DNA of 64,000 nucleotides from NCBI GenBank assembly GCA_036571765.1, contig BROE01000016.1, positions 6,926,821 to 6,990,820 of the forward strand, read 5' to 3'. Within the stretch, counting starts at the first letter, position 1; each line of letters starts with the position of its first letter. Below the pieces are notes generated by a model. It saw nothing but the letters and a program-made list of their open reading frames with translations. It was not told the origin of the DNA and did no database searches. This document shows positions 1-12,400 of the stretch, piece after piece. Source of the DNA: Plecoglossus altivelis. Lineage: Eukaryota > Chordata > Actinopteri > Osmeriformes > Plecoglossidae. Both the position numbers and the translations under genes were made by a program.

Positions 1-1450
1 TTTCTGCACGAAAAAATCTTAAAATAGCCCCTACATCCGGTGTGGTTTGTTACCTGTACCTGGTATGGACAATATGGAACTTTTGGTCTGTTTGACTGGT
101 CAACATTAAGCCATATTGTTGGAACAATTAATACAGTGATACTGCACTTCTGAAATTGTCTTCATGTACTGTACAAATTCAAAAACCCTTTACATTTTTC
201 TTATTTTTAACCCTTTAATGTTGCAGTTCAGTGACACCATCCAACTGTTTGGACCTGCCTAAAGGGGAAAAGGCTCTTAAAGTCATCTAAATAATCGATT
301 TTTCTTGGATAATAGAAGTCAAATACATTCATAATCTCAAGGAAAGGCATCATTCAGTTTTGAATAGAGTTTGCAGCCAATGCTAATTTCTGTCAACAAC
401 AGTTGAGTATCAGTCTTGCTAGGGCATTGGAATTCACTGCTACGCGTGCAAGATTTGGAATGAGTCGCTGCTCAGGATTAGGCTGGCCAAATCTTGTTCT
501 ATCTGGTCAGGACAGGTCATTTACATACATTATTATGACATCAGTATACAGGGGGCTGACCTTCATGTGCCAGTCAAGTCAGAGTCTGTTGTTTCTCTAC
601 AACAACACATGGGTTTAATAGTGTTTTAAAAATGCAGCTGTGTTGATAAATATGGGAAAAACACATTTCTTTTGATTCTCTGTAAGGGTTTTGACCAAAA
701 GTAGATTGAACGAGATATACAATACAATGAGCAACATGTGACGAAAACCTGTCATTGTAAATGCAGGATCTAGATTCATTGCTTGAAGAACAAGACTGTG
801 TGAAATGTTAACATTTGGTATAGTGATGAATGTTCTGTCTTTTTGTTGTTGTTTAACTTGCACAGAGGGGTGTAAATGTGAATTGTTTTGATATATAAAT
901 TGTTCACAAAGGGAATACACAGACTAGGTATTGATGAACTGTGCCATCAATGTTTCTTGACATGTAAACAAATGATAGCGCCATCTTCTGCCAATGTAAA
1001 TTAAACTTCAGAAGCATTGTGGAATTAAAGCTTACAGCGCTCTCTAGTGGAGAAAGGAACACAGTATTTTCCCCCACTGGTGTAAGAAAAGGACACTGAC
1101 CACAGAAAATACACCTTGTTCATTTACAACCAAGTGAAAAACAGGGTTTAATACAGTTACAAGATTGGTAAGCATCCTTTTGTTATTAGGTTCAGTTAGT
1201 GTTGATAACCTAGCATAGGTTTTACTGAAAAGACTAAGTATTCTGAGCACAATACTTAATCCTTGTGCTCTCTTTGGGGGTCAGAATGACACACGCACGA
1301 TGTTAAATGCACAAACGCACATCCACAGTGAGACATTTGGATTGTATGTGCTTGATTGAACTCAGACAAAACTAAATCTCTCTGATTCATGTGCAACATG
1401 GTTCTACTTTTCAGTGCCCAAAAGGGCACAGGGTAAAAATATAATTAACC
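1..1450. other. Intergenic DNA downstream of the tetraspanin gene
   Basis: I see no supported gene here. Short open frames on both strands lack recognisable domains, splice structure or compositional bias. A CTCF-like 14-mer on the minus strand lies at 1037-1050. Confidence 0.6.
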
Positions 1451-1453
1451 TGC

Positions 1454-1459
1454 TTTATT
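1454..1459 (-). terminator. Candidate poly(A) signal of the tetraspanin gene
   Basis: TTTATT on the plus strand reads AATAAA on the minus strand, about 160 nt past the tetraspanin stop codon. It is the first canonical hexamer I see downstream of the stop. Confidence 0.5.
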
Positions 1460-1618
1460 TCAAAATTGAAGGTGGGACCTTTTTGACCCTTAGGGCAGGG
1501 TAAGTTGCAGAAAACGAAGAGAGCACGAGGGCAGTTTTAATGTTGGGTACAGTTCCATGGTTCGTGTGAACGTCACTCATTTTGAATGTGTTGAGGAATA
1601 GTTGAATATAAGTCATTC

Positions 1619-2134
1619 CTAGAACCTCATTTGATTTGGATTTTGGTAGGTTGAAGATGGTTCTAGATGCACATAATTCTGTACTGCCTGGTTTTGTTCT
1701 GAGTAGGCATAGTTAGTCGCATGGTAGCCTAGATTGGACTCAAAGTAGCCACTGTTAGATTCTGGATAGCCACTGTTAGGTTCTGGGTAGCCATGGTTTG
1801 GGTCTGGGTAGCCATGGTTGGGGTCAGGGTAGCCATGATTGGGCTCTGGGTAGCCATGGTTGGGCTCTGGGTAGCCATGGTTGGGCTCTGGGTAGCCATG
1901 GTTGGGGTCTGGGTAGCCATGGTTGGGCTCTGGGTAGCCATGGTTGGAGTCTGGGTAGCCATGGTTGGGCTCTGGGTAGCCATGGTTGGGGTCTGGGTAG
2001 CCATGGTTGGACTCTAGGGAGTTGTTACTTGGTTTTGTAATCTCTTCTGAGACGACCAACTGAGAAGCATGTCTTAGTGTTGATTTCAGACCAACATTCC
2101 GGTACAGATACACTGTCACCATAAACTGTAATGC
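1619..2134 (-). CDS. Tetraspanin last exon: end of TM4 and repeat tail
   Basis: This 516-nt exon follows a clean acceptor (CCCTTAG) and enters in phase 0. It first encodes the last part of the fourth membrane segment and a juxtamembrane stretch (residues 233-274). Fifteen heptads follow (275-379). The final 24 residues (380-403) are rich in Asn, Gln and Tyr and end in Gln-Met-Arg-Phe before a TAG stop. The reading frame is the true one because it continues TM4. Long open frames in the other five frames over the array are a by-product of a stop-free 21-bp repeat. Confidence 0.88.
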   Translation of the reverse strand, partial: ALQFMVTVYLYRNVGLKSTLRHASQLVVSEEITKPSNNSLESNHGYPDPNHGYPEPNHGYPDSNHGYPEPNHGYPDPNHGYPEPNHGYPEPNHGYPEPNHGYPDPNHGYPDPNHGYPEPNSGYPESNSGYFESNLGYHATNYAYSEQNQAVQNYVHLEPSSTYQNPNQMRF

Positions 2135-4397
2135 CTAAGGGAAAAAAAGAGATTCACACTCAGATTAGCGATTGACTCATAGCATGAGATGGTTTACACA
2201 ATCTTATGGTTGGTACTGTACCTGAATAGATAGGAGGCCAAGGTCAATGCCCAGTATTGTATAAATGTTCTCTTTCAGCCATTTCTGCATCTTTTCTTGG
2301 CAGCCCTGTTTCAATAAAGATACTGTTATTAACATGCATTTCAGAGTAATTTCAATTTTAACAAAATGTACAAAGGGCACCAATACATTGCAGCAGTACA
2401 TTATTATAGTAGATTGAGAAATTGTATGTAGTCTTTTTAATGGGAGAAAAGTCTGAGAGAATTCAAAGTAAAGGAGTGAAAAGCTATTCTGGAATGCTAC
2501 CTCTGTATAGACTGACCCGACTCCAAAACACGTTGAGTCACTTGAGGGAATGATGTTTTCTGTGGAATTCAAGCAGGAACATGGAAACACCGTTGATGCA
2601 TTGGCAAAACTTTTATTCAGACTTGATATGAAGTTGTTTTTCATCCAATCAGCATGGCTCTCTCTACCACAGCATTGCCCCTTTAAACACAGAAACAACA
2701 TCCTTGATACATACTGCATATTAAAACTATTATTTTCATCATTATTATTATTATTTCAGGGTAGTAATCTTTCTGAACACATGAAAAATAATTTTGATGT
2801 ATTGCCACATTAAAGTGTGTGAATACATATTTACAGAACTGTCCATTAGGTTTGACAGAAATCATAATAATAAATGATCATGCAATTTGATGGTCCAATG
2901 AATAATTAAGTTGACAAAGTAGTATGTAATAGTGATTTACAATAACTAGAAGGAGGCCTAGATCATGTTACATTATGTTATATTTGATCGCTCATGTTTG
3001 CCAAGTTACTTCTTTCTCTGTCAGACTGCACTTACATATCTCTGCACATTGTCTAGAAGTTTCCATTTGAGTCCAGAGGTGTTATTTCCATATTCAGGAA
3101 TCATAGCATCCACATTTTCAGTCAGTTTGTTCTGTATCTGAGAAAGACAAATCAGTCAGACCATGCTGTATCATTCTGTAATAACATGCCCACATTGGTA
3201 AAAGCATGTTTTTCTTTCATGCATAGCTGGAGAATATGTTAATATCCATCCATTCTTAACAAGGTAGGTGGCTTCAGCAGTTAAAATTGTAACCTAATAA
3301 ACCATTGCTATTAGTCAAACAGAATATTTGTCTGTCTGTTTGTATATATCTGACACTTGCCAGTATATAAGTTGGTAAAGCCCATTGCATTTTAATTGGC
3401 ACTGGACTTACTTTCTGTTGGTTTAGCAGTAGAAGGAGCAAGACAAATAATTGGCCAAGTACAATGCAGATGAGGAAGATCATGTCCTTAGAGACACAAA
3501 ACAAAAATCAAGTTAATTATTGCTGGAATTAAATGATCTGGAGAGAAGATATATTCGTCGACATTTGAGTCACTCACCAGCAGTAACAGGCATCTGTTTT
3601 CCAAGTGAGCACCTGCACAACCTACTACACTCACAGACAAAGCCACCAGGCCAATGATGAACAGTAATCCAGCAAACGTCTTCACATCTAACACAGATGC
3701 ATACACACACACACACACACACACACACGTGAGGTTACACTTTGGTTACATTATTGAACATTTTATTCAGCCACATGGAATAACAAAAACAATTGAATAA
3801 CATCTGTCCCTATTATAAAAGGCTTTTTATAATTCTCTTGAAGAGACGGTTACTCCTACCAGAGCTGATGACAGACACAAAACTGCCTGTATCAAACAAG
3901 ATCCACACTCCACTTCCAAAGAAACTGACACCCAGAATCTATGAGAATGGAAAACAATCAGACAAGGATCATCAGAATGAGGATAAACACAACTTATCTT
4001 TTACAGCAACCAAAAGCAGCCATTGTACTGAAGTGCCACATTTTGTACTACTGAAATTGTATCTAAGTCATTTACACCTTCATCTCAGTATCAAGTCAAT
4101 GGTAGCGTATGTGTTTGTTGACTTGTGGAGCTTCGTAAATAGTGTTTCAAATGGTCCAATGAAATAAACCCAAAGTCCATCAACTGAAATACATTAGCAG
4201 AGTTTACATTGTTAAAGCCTTTACCTGACTTAATAGATTTTTTTCAAGCTCTATAAACAACCGAGGAGTATCTTATTTACAAGCGACATCAGAACTTTGT
4301 GAGCACCAGCAAGGTACGCTGTTTATCTTACCCCCATAAAGGTGTTGAAAATGGCTGAGAAGAATTTCAGCAAGTTTAACTTGTCTTCCACCTTCAT
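1619..4397 (-). CDS. Tetraspanin, CD82/CD37-like, with a long heptad-repeat cytoplasmic tail
   Basis: Eight coding exons on the minus strand, in transcript order: 4397-4332, 3938-3860, 3687-3578, 3486-3412, 3137-3036, 2680-2501, 2305-2222, 2134-1619. All junctions are GT-AG, the phases agree, and the total is 403 aa. Membrane segments lie near residues 12-38, 54-75, 86-107 and 215-245. The large extracellular loop (about 111-213) has the CCG hallmark (147-149), a Pro-Cys-Ser-Cys motif (177-180) and Cys195 and Cys206, giving six cysteines, plus several N-glycosylation sequons. The 75-nt and 84-nt exons are typical of tetraspanin genes. Tetraspanins organise membrane microdomains by binding partner proteins laterally. 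The oddity is the tail: most tetraspanins end within about 20 residues of the fourth segment, but this one runs about 155 more, mostly heptad repeats. The leader-side exon opens with a short cytoplasmic N-terminus (MKVEDKLNLL). Subfamily placement is from memory of CD82/CD37 and is not certain. Confidence 0.88.
1694..2008 (-). repeat. 21-bp coding minisatellite, 15 units, encoding Tyr-Pro heptads
   Basis: Eleven near-identical 21-bp units (2008-1778) encode Asn-His-Gly-Tyr-Pro-Asp/Glu-Pro/Ser. Four progressively degraded units (1777-1694) keep Asn at position 1 and Tyr at position 4. The variation inside the good units is almost only Asp/Glu at position 6, plus one Pro-to-Ser change at position 7. 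Each unit contains a CCATGG site. The array lies wholly inside the last exon and keeps the frame, so changes in copy number would alter only tail length. Confidence 0.95.
3703..3728. repeat. (AC)n microsatellite beside a tetraspanin acceptor
   Basis: About 13 AC units. On the transcribed minus strand this is a (GT)n run ending about 15 nt before the acceptor of the third coding exon (3687), so it occupies the polypyrimidine/branch region. Confidence 0.9.
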
Positions 4398-4415
4398 GGT
4401 TTTTTAGTCGTCTGA

Positions 4416-4690
4416 TCTGGAATAAAATGTTTTGTTACTACATCAATCAGACACCTACGAATAAACAGATGCTTTTTAGAACGCTGACCCATAAAACAGA
4501 AGAAAAAGTTTTGCATTGAGCCCATGTCTGCTTCATCGACATGATTGAACATGTTTAGTATGTACATTTGTTAAGTGTGTGTCTCTGTAAGTGTGCATGT
4601 TTGCTGAGTCCTGGTTTACCTTTATGTTTATAGACGCTTTCTCTGTGCTGTATTCCGCTTTTCTACCAGGAACTTGACAGGTTACTCACC
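4416..4690 (-). other. Probable 5' UTR intron of the tetraspanin gene
   Basis: A good acceptor (TTATTCCAG) places the start of the ATG-bearing exon at 4416, 19 nt before the ATG at 4397-4395. A matching upstream donor (GCAG|GTGAGT) ends a presumed noncoding exon at 4690, implying an intron of about 273 nt. This is inferred from splice motifs only. Confidence 0.45.
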
Positions 4691-4699
4691 TGCTTTAAC

Positions 4700-6190
4700 A
4701 ACTCTTCCTGTACTCCTACTGGAAATGTTTATTGCAATTTCCTATTAGTGTGTGTTTGTGAACACTGACTCTAAACACGGTAGAGGTGAGTTGTCTTGAA
4801 ATCGCCATGGAACAGAGTTCAGTTCCTTATTGTTATTATAATCATTAACTTTAGACAAAGCTGCTAGGCAACGCTGGCATGGCTGCCTACGTCACATTAG
4901 TATGAATGAAGAGATTATATAATCCTTAACTATTAACTGACTAGATATTGAACTCAGTCAGTGATTAAAGTGGGTTTCTTTCAGCAGGACATGCCAGACA
5001 TTTGTGTGACAGATCGGACTAAAATATCTGTGTTCTAATTCTACATCTGCAAGGATTATGTAAGGCTAAGGTGTGAGAGAAAGAAGAAGGCGTGTCCTTT
5101 CGGCCTTATTTCTATACACTAAACCTGTGTGCAACTTGCACTGATGAATGGTGATAGATCCGGATGAATCTGTGACCATTGTCCCTTTCAAACTGATTTT
5201 CCTCCATCCCAAATTTGATAGGGCCAATCCCAACTGCTCATCTGCTCATCAATTCCTAAACTGTTTGGTCTGTTTCCACCTCTCCCATATGCAAAGAGAT
5301 CTGATGGATTCCACCTATTTAGTTTATTTGCTCCCAACCCCTGAATGTTGTTCATTATTTTATTGGTGTGATGAATATGACGTTTTGGTCTCCTGGTGGC
5401 TTTCTTAATGTTAATGGATGATGTTGTACGTGGTCGTGATAGTAAGATGCTTATCTAATAAGCCTTACTAAAATTAGTTGTAGGTTATGAATCAGGCTCT
5501 TTCTGAGCAACCTCCTCATTTTTTACTGCAGACATACATCATGTTGAATCTCACCGCCACACAACTACAAACTAAACACCCTAGAATACTAATCTTCATC
5601 ACATGTAGCCATCTGGAGAACATTGTCAACACTCAACTACACTTGTTATTTGGGAACAAGCTATAAACATCAGGCAGCCAAACATACTGTGTCCCATCAG
5701 CACCAACTAACAACCATAGGCCAACAAAATAACTGTATCTCCTGTAATTTGCATAACCCCTCCCCCTTACTTCCACATTGGCTCAATTATCAAATCACAA
5801 CACACAAACCAGAATATGAGTATGATTTTCATGTTTCGCTGAGTTTGTTGAAGCCGAGGCAGGCATGCTTATTGAAAAAAACAATACTCTGATATTTATC
5901 GAATGAGTAAGAATACGAAACAAGGTAGCTGTAGCTTTAATATGAGCTCCCCCCTTTTCTTTGATGGACGCGCAAACCACCCAAACGTCGCAGTGTTCGA
6001 CAAGTTAGATGTTAAATCTTAGCTTTGGGCGGAAAAAGCTTAGTATCAACTTCAAGTCTTGGCGGAGATGTATAGCTACGTAACATTAGCTTTCCTCAAT
6101 TTCCAAAAATAGAAGCTATATATTTTACTCGCTGGGGTACCACAGGGCAACTTAAAGCCATTTCGAGGACCAGCAAAACGACTTCATGTA
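4700..6190. other. Divergent intergenic region between the tetraspanin gene and hhat
   Basis: The two genes point away from each other, so both promoters should lie here. I find no clear TATA box or conserved motif and no convincing coding potential. The small open frames at 5148-5408 and 5623-5892 look like chance. Confidence 0.5.
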
Positions 6191-6191
6191 G

Positions 6192-6424
6192 ATGTTGAGA
6201 AAGACTTGCCTTGTACCTTTCAAGAGTAGTTTTGGCCTGGGTGTTTTTGATATGAACAAGTCGGCAATCGCAGGTTCGCTTCAAAGCCTAAATCAGATCA
6301 CAAGTTCTGGAAGAGCCTCTCACGTATACGTTAACCTTCTGATAAAGCACTTCCCTAAACCCTGCGTCTGTTATCTTACTATTAGACATACCGAGACATG
6401 AATGGCATCCAAATCCAAGTCTAG
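6192..6424 (+). promoter_or_regulatory. Upstream open frames at the hhat start
   Basis: An ATG at 6192 opens a 69-codon frame whose TGA (6399-6401) directly abuts the hhat ATG at 6402. A second ATG at 6398 overlaps the start in another frame and reaches TAG at 6422-6424 after eight codons. The in-frame TGA shows that hhat cannot begin earlier within this exon. Whether the 69-codon frame is transcribed is unknown. Confidence 0.5.
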
Positions 6425-9400
6425 CCTGGCTGCATTGCCACGCTTTGAGATATGGGCTTACTGGGTGTTGTCGTTCGGCTCCCATCTGTACTCTTTTTAT
6501 GAACTGCACAGATTCTCTGAAGGTAAATGGGTTACATTTATTTCGATGAGTAGGCTATGCGAGTCTTTGCAGAGTCTGAATATCCTGTTATTTCTGCCAC
6601 CTTAAATTATATGTTTGTTTGTTTTACCCTGATCCTTTCGACCATCCTCAAATCCAATAAACGTACTCGTGTCGCTCTAACTTGCTTGCTAATTGCAGGC
6701 GTTATTGGAGGTGCATGTAATGTTTTAAAATCATCACACTTAGAATGACCATAAAGCGTCTAAATGCTGCTACACAACTGTCAACACCGTTTTACCATCT
6801 TATTCCAGCGCATGAAGCTGGACTGGAGAGAGAATTCCAACTTCAGAGAGGGTTTCTAGGGGGGTTTAAAAAGGTGATTATATTTTCGGTCATTAAGCTC
6901 ACATCATGTGAGTTCTCTTTTGGTTAATACTCTCTCGGTGTTCCTTTTAATATTGTAACAGATATAATTCAACAAAAGTACAGGATTAAACTGTTCAGTG
7001 TTATTAAATGTGTTTTTTAGGACCCAAATGACTTTGAATGGAGCTTCTGGAGCAACTGGGCCAAGAAATCTTTGCTGTGCACTTTATTTGGGCATGCAGT
7101 GATTTCCAAACTGTCCTCCATCTTGGTTCCCAAGGTAACAAGAATAAAAGTTTAACATAATGAGGTAAACATGAGTGTACACTGATGGATCTAGGAAAGT
7201 ATAACTTAGATGGTACAGCAGCAGTCTTATCTGGAGTAGGTGAATAATAAAACGTGTGTGTGCAACAGAGTCTTTAAATACAGATTCTGTATGCTGTTTT
7301 CCAGCTCAAGGTGTCAATGGTCGCAGGGTATGGCCTCCTGGTAGCCTGTGGCACTCTGGGTATTAAAGGTGTGGCTGTGATAATGGTCCATCTAGGTCTG
7401 TCATTGGGTGTGGCCCAGTTTTGCAGACCCAGCATGTCCTGGGGCTGTGCCCTGCTCCTACTCTCAACTCTCCACATTCCTCCTCTACAGGAGCTCAAGG
7501 TGAGTTCCACCGCTTCCAGATAATTCCACGCAGAACTCCACAGGGTCCAAGTGCCACAAGAGATCTAAAACAATGCAGTGTTTCACGGATGTGACTCCAT
7601 GACATGAAAACAAGAGATACCAGTCATCCCTTAATGCATGTATTATGTTAACACGTCGTTGTCTCCCACAGAGAAGCTGGTATGAGACAGAGGAGGAGTA
7701 TTACCTCTTACTCTTCAGCGTTGCCGTTTGTGGTCTCCGCTTCATCAGTTTCAGCCTCGAGCACTGCTGGCGCCCACTAGAGGCCGCAGGACTACAGCAG
7801 ATATATTGGTTGACTGCTTACTCCTTCTACCATCCTCTATTCTACAACGGGCCCATAATCACCTTCAAAGACTTTGTCGAACAGGTAACAAAGTATAATT
7901 GTTTAATGGAAGTACAGGGAATTTGAACTAAGGCTAGGAACCACAAGTGGGTGGTCAAACTAAACGTCTGTTAGCTGCAAGAGCGCAATACAGAAATAAT
8001 ACACTTCGTTATGTCGCATGTCTTCATTTATCATTTCTGCTTTGTCTACATATGTTACTGGAGAAAATACTGTGCATTGTTCTACACAGTTTGTGCTCCG
8101 TATGAATAAAACCTGAGTTAGTTTTGGTTGCTCTATGATGCTCTGAGGAAGTTGAGATCAAGCTTTCTTTTCATCTCCATATTGTAGATGCAGAGACCAG
8201 CTGACCAGAGCGGTGGGAAAATGACTCTGCTTCCATTGGTGGCCAAAGCAGGAAGGATAGTTGTGTGGTGGCTGACAGCAGAGTATATGATCCACTTTAT
8301 GTACATGCACACTATTCAGACCAATGAAACCTACCTGGAAATCCTTCCCCCTTGGGCCTTAGGTGAGAATGTGTTTCTACCAGCGTACATCATTTGTAGT
8401 AAGTCTGGGAAATACACAGCGAACTGGTGACTGTCCCCTCTTACTCCTTTCCCCTCCGTCTCTGACCTGATCACTGTTTCCTGTAGGCGGACTGGCTCTA
8501 GCCCTCGTCCAGTTCTTCTACGTTAAATATTTGGTTTTATTCGGCTTGCCGTCATTACTAGCTACGCTGGATGACTTGGTCCCGCCAAAGCTTCCTCGCT
8601 GTGTCAGCATCATGTACAGTTTTACAGGGATGTGGAGGTGGGTTTGAACCGCACACACATACGTACGCACACACTCATATATATATTGGAATAGTCGGAT
8701 CCATGTGTATTTGAAGACCTGTGAAAATAAGTTATTTGAGAACAAGACCAAACAAGCTGGTCACTCTTCAAATGCTTTATCAAGCGCATGCTGAAGAGGG
8801 CAGTATGAACTTAGTTGCTGGACCTAAATGCTGAACTGAAGCATTTGTGAATGCACTTTTTACATTGGAATCACATCCCTGTTTGATTTAGAAATGCCGA
8901 AAATAATGCTTTTAATATGTGAGGCATCATAAAAGTCAACATTATGGTTTATGTTGGTACTTTATCCCTTAGAACCTTCTAGAATGAAATTCTGACAGTA
9001 TAAGACCCTGCTGGCTGATCTGGGTTAGCTCTAAAGGAATTCCGTTAATATGAATTTCACAATGTTACCTTGGTTGTGACGTCTAAGGAGTGCTGTCTTT
9101 GATAACGTGACTGCCTAATCTCTGAACACTAGGATACATTCAAATGTAACGGATGTCAAATGTAACTCCACAATAGTCTGTGGTTGTTCATGCGTGAATG
9201 ATATGTCCATTGTGCACACTGAATCATTGATTTAATCTATCCATCCCTCAGTTGCTCTGCATTGCACCCACCTTTTGTTATTCCGCTGGGTATCCCCTTG
9301 GCGCTAAAATGGGATTGCCTCGCTCTTGCAATGCATTCCACATATCTTAGTGCAGTCATTCTATAGAGCAGGACACACACACACACACACACATACACAC

Positions 9401-12400
9401 ACACACACACACACAAATGATTAGTTATCCCGTTTTCTATATTGTTTTCCTTTCTGGAGCAATTGAGAATGTCATCTTTAATCAGTTAATCTAAAAAAAA
9501 AAATAATACTGGAAGGCACGCTACTCATTCAAGTAATATTATTGATAGTGACAGGTTATGTTACAGTTTACCTTTGTCAATGGTAGTCCAGTCTGTTTGC
9601 ATAGAGCTATTATCCAGCCTGTTGATAACAACTAAAACAAACTTCTTCACCAAATGACCACCATCAGATAGTGTAAATGAATCAATCTGCATTCAGTGCT
9701 TGCTATAAAAATGCAAACCAGCTGCCTTGCAATTCAAAATACCTACGCCAATTCAGCTGATTCTGGTGGCTTCGATGGGATGTCTGTGTGTCAAATGCAA
9801 TTTCTGTTTTTCATACAAAGGTTTTTTTGTTTTTCAGACATTTTGATGAAGGACTGTATCAGTGGCTGATCAGGTAAGATTACTACATATATAGAAAGTA
9901 AAACACTGTAAGTTACTCAACCTAAAGAAACATAAACTTTCATTTAAGTTATTACAGCTGGAGGAACATGACTGTTGAAGCATTTTAAGCAACATTGACA
10001 TGAATATGTCCATGGCAGAAACCTGTAACAGGGTGGTTGGTTATTTGTCACTCTTGTTTTGATATTTCACTTTACCTTTCACATTGCATTCATATGAGGT
10101 ACTTTTTGGGCTGTCAAAATGTTTCCTGGTGCGGATTTAATGAACGCTCCATGTAGGATATTATTGTTTTGAGAACTCAACGCAAAGAAGGCTCTCTACT
10201 CAACAGCCTCACATTGCCATAATGGATATTTTATTAAAGATGTAAAGTGGATTGGAAACATGGAGGCAAGCGCACAAAGGGAATTTTATTCAGCACTATT
10301 CATTCTCTCTCCTCCATCTGGCCCTTTGCCCAGTATGGTTTGGATCCATTTGATCAGTCACATGGGTGGGAATTGGTAGCAGGATGGGAGGAGGAGGGTG
10401 TCAGTCTGAGTTTGTACATGTAGGGGGGGTGAGGAGTAGGCATGGGTCTGAGCCAATCAGAGGCTCAGTAGTCTGCAGACCAATAAGCATTTGCTTCGGC
10501 CCAATAAATCTCAAGATTAAATGGTATTTGTATTTTGTTCCTTCTACTCCAAACACAAGCAGTGATTTGTTCAATTGTTTTATTTAAGGGGAGTGGGATA
10601 GAGGAAATGACTGTCTGATCAAGTCTAACTACCAAGAATATACATTTTACCCGTCTGTGCCTTCAGCAGTTAACCCCAGAGGACTCGTGTTCTTTTTAGC
10701 TGTTCTCTTTGGACACGGTCCTGCACCAGGTATCACAGATTCCATCTTTGTTGCTCTACCAGCAACAGAACATGCATGTATTCATTAGCATGAGGATGCA
10801 TCATTTCATCGCAGGCGGACAGCTTGTAGCAGGGATCTTTTTCTGTTGCATATGCACATATATAATAGGTGCCATTTATTCTAAATAACAATAATTTTGG
10901 TTTTATCCCCCTTTCACAATGTTCTTTTGGTCTTTGTCAGATATACGTAATGTGCCGAGAGTATATTTTACAAACATGTTCTAGAGGAGCAAGATTTTGT
11001 CGGCCAACTACCTGTTACTGCTTTTCACCTCAATTATATGCTGTGAGCGTTCATCAAGATCATGTACAAATAAGTTGTAATAGCAATGTTAGAAAAAGAT
11101 GAACAGCTACTGGACGAACCTAGTTTTTGCCCAACATATTTTCTAAAATGTTTTTTATTCATTTTGAGAATGTATCCCTTACCGGTCACATGTACGCTCC
11201 GTGCTGATTGGCGTTTCAAATATTTGGAAACGTGAACCTCTGACACCTGCTGTGCAAAGTAGTTTCTGATGAAAGTTGAAAGTGTGACAATGATGCTGCT
11301 GATGTCAAATGAAATGCATGATACCCTCTGTCTCCTCTAAAGTGGATCTGAAGTGGTGCTAATGCCGTTTGAAATCCGCTTAGATGGTGGGAAGCGCTCC
11401 CTTTCCAAAGTGTGTGTAGGTGTTCCACTCGCTCCTAAAGATGACTCAGGTCCACCATTTCATGTCTGTGCAGGCTCTTACTAGGCACCGCTGTCCCTTT
11501 CCCTGCACTTCTACTATGTGTTAGTGTGGGCAATAAGCATCTACTCATCACCACTGCTGAGTCGAAGGTCTCAACCCACCTGCAATTATAAAGAGGGCTC
11601 TTAAAGAATGAGTGGAATGGATTCTGTGAGCTTTTGTTTCAGCGAGATCCAAGACATGAAATGAGATGCGGCGTTGCATGTTTAATCAGATACAAATGGC
11701 AGCGGTGCCTACCTGCGTCCTTCAGATGATTGGGATAGGATGGCCTGGGGGCTGGGGTAGAAGATAACCTGTGTCTACTTTACAACATCACTGCACATCC
11801 TCACCCAGACAAGGGAGATGTTTCCAGTGGTTGTCTGATGCAAACCCTTAACTAAGAATGCCCAAGTCATGAAAAAGCGCCATTATGTATAATGCATTCA
11901 AATAATTTGCTGGCCTAAAATACACTGTATCATGTGCTGTTTACCTGTGGCTCATCTTACAATCCTTTGTTTAATACCTTAATGCTGTGGGTGAGTGGCA
12001 CTTAGGTACTCATAACACCACTGAGGCAGAGACGCAGCTTGGTAGAATATGTGTTTATTTGTAATCTCGTGGATATGGCTCTTTACAAGCTTTGAGTATA
12101 CGTGTTAGTCGTGCTTTGTTGGGGTGGACGGTCAGAATGGTGAAAAAGCGAATGTTCAAACTGCTTTCATTTATTGCCTTTAATGGTATGTATAAGAAAG
12201 GAACAAATGAACATTGACGGTTTAATAGAAGGGTAAAGAAAAGTAAAATAACACCAGCATTTGCAAACGGATATAGTTTACAGTCTAAGGCTTTGGGGTT
12301 GTATAGACAAGAACGCATCTACAAAACACTGACAGTGGAAGCCATGTGAATATACTTTCTAAAGACCTGAGAACTGCAGTCCCAAATAAACAGACTGTAG

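Noticed and set aside
615..920. 101-codon minus frame downstream of the tetraspanin
   Set aside because: No domain, no splice signals, AT-rich and beyond the likely poly(A) site.
1793..2040. Plus-strand frames rich in Val-Trp-Val-Ala-Met or Gly-Ser-His-Gly-Trp
   Set aside because: Translations of the antisense of the tetraspanin 21-bp repeat. They lack splice context and exist only because the unit is stop-free.
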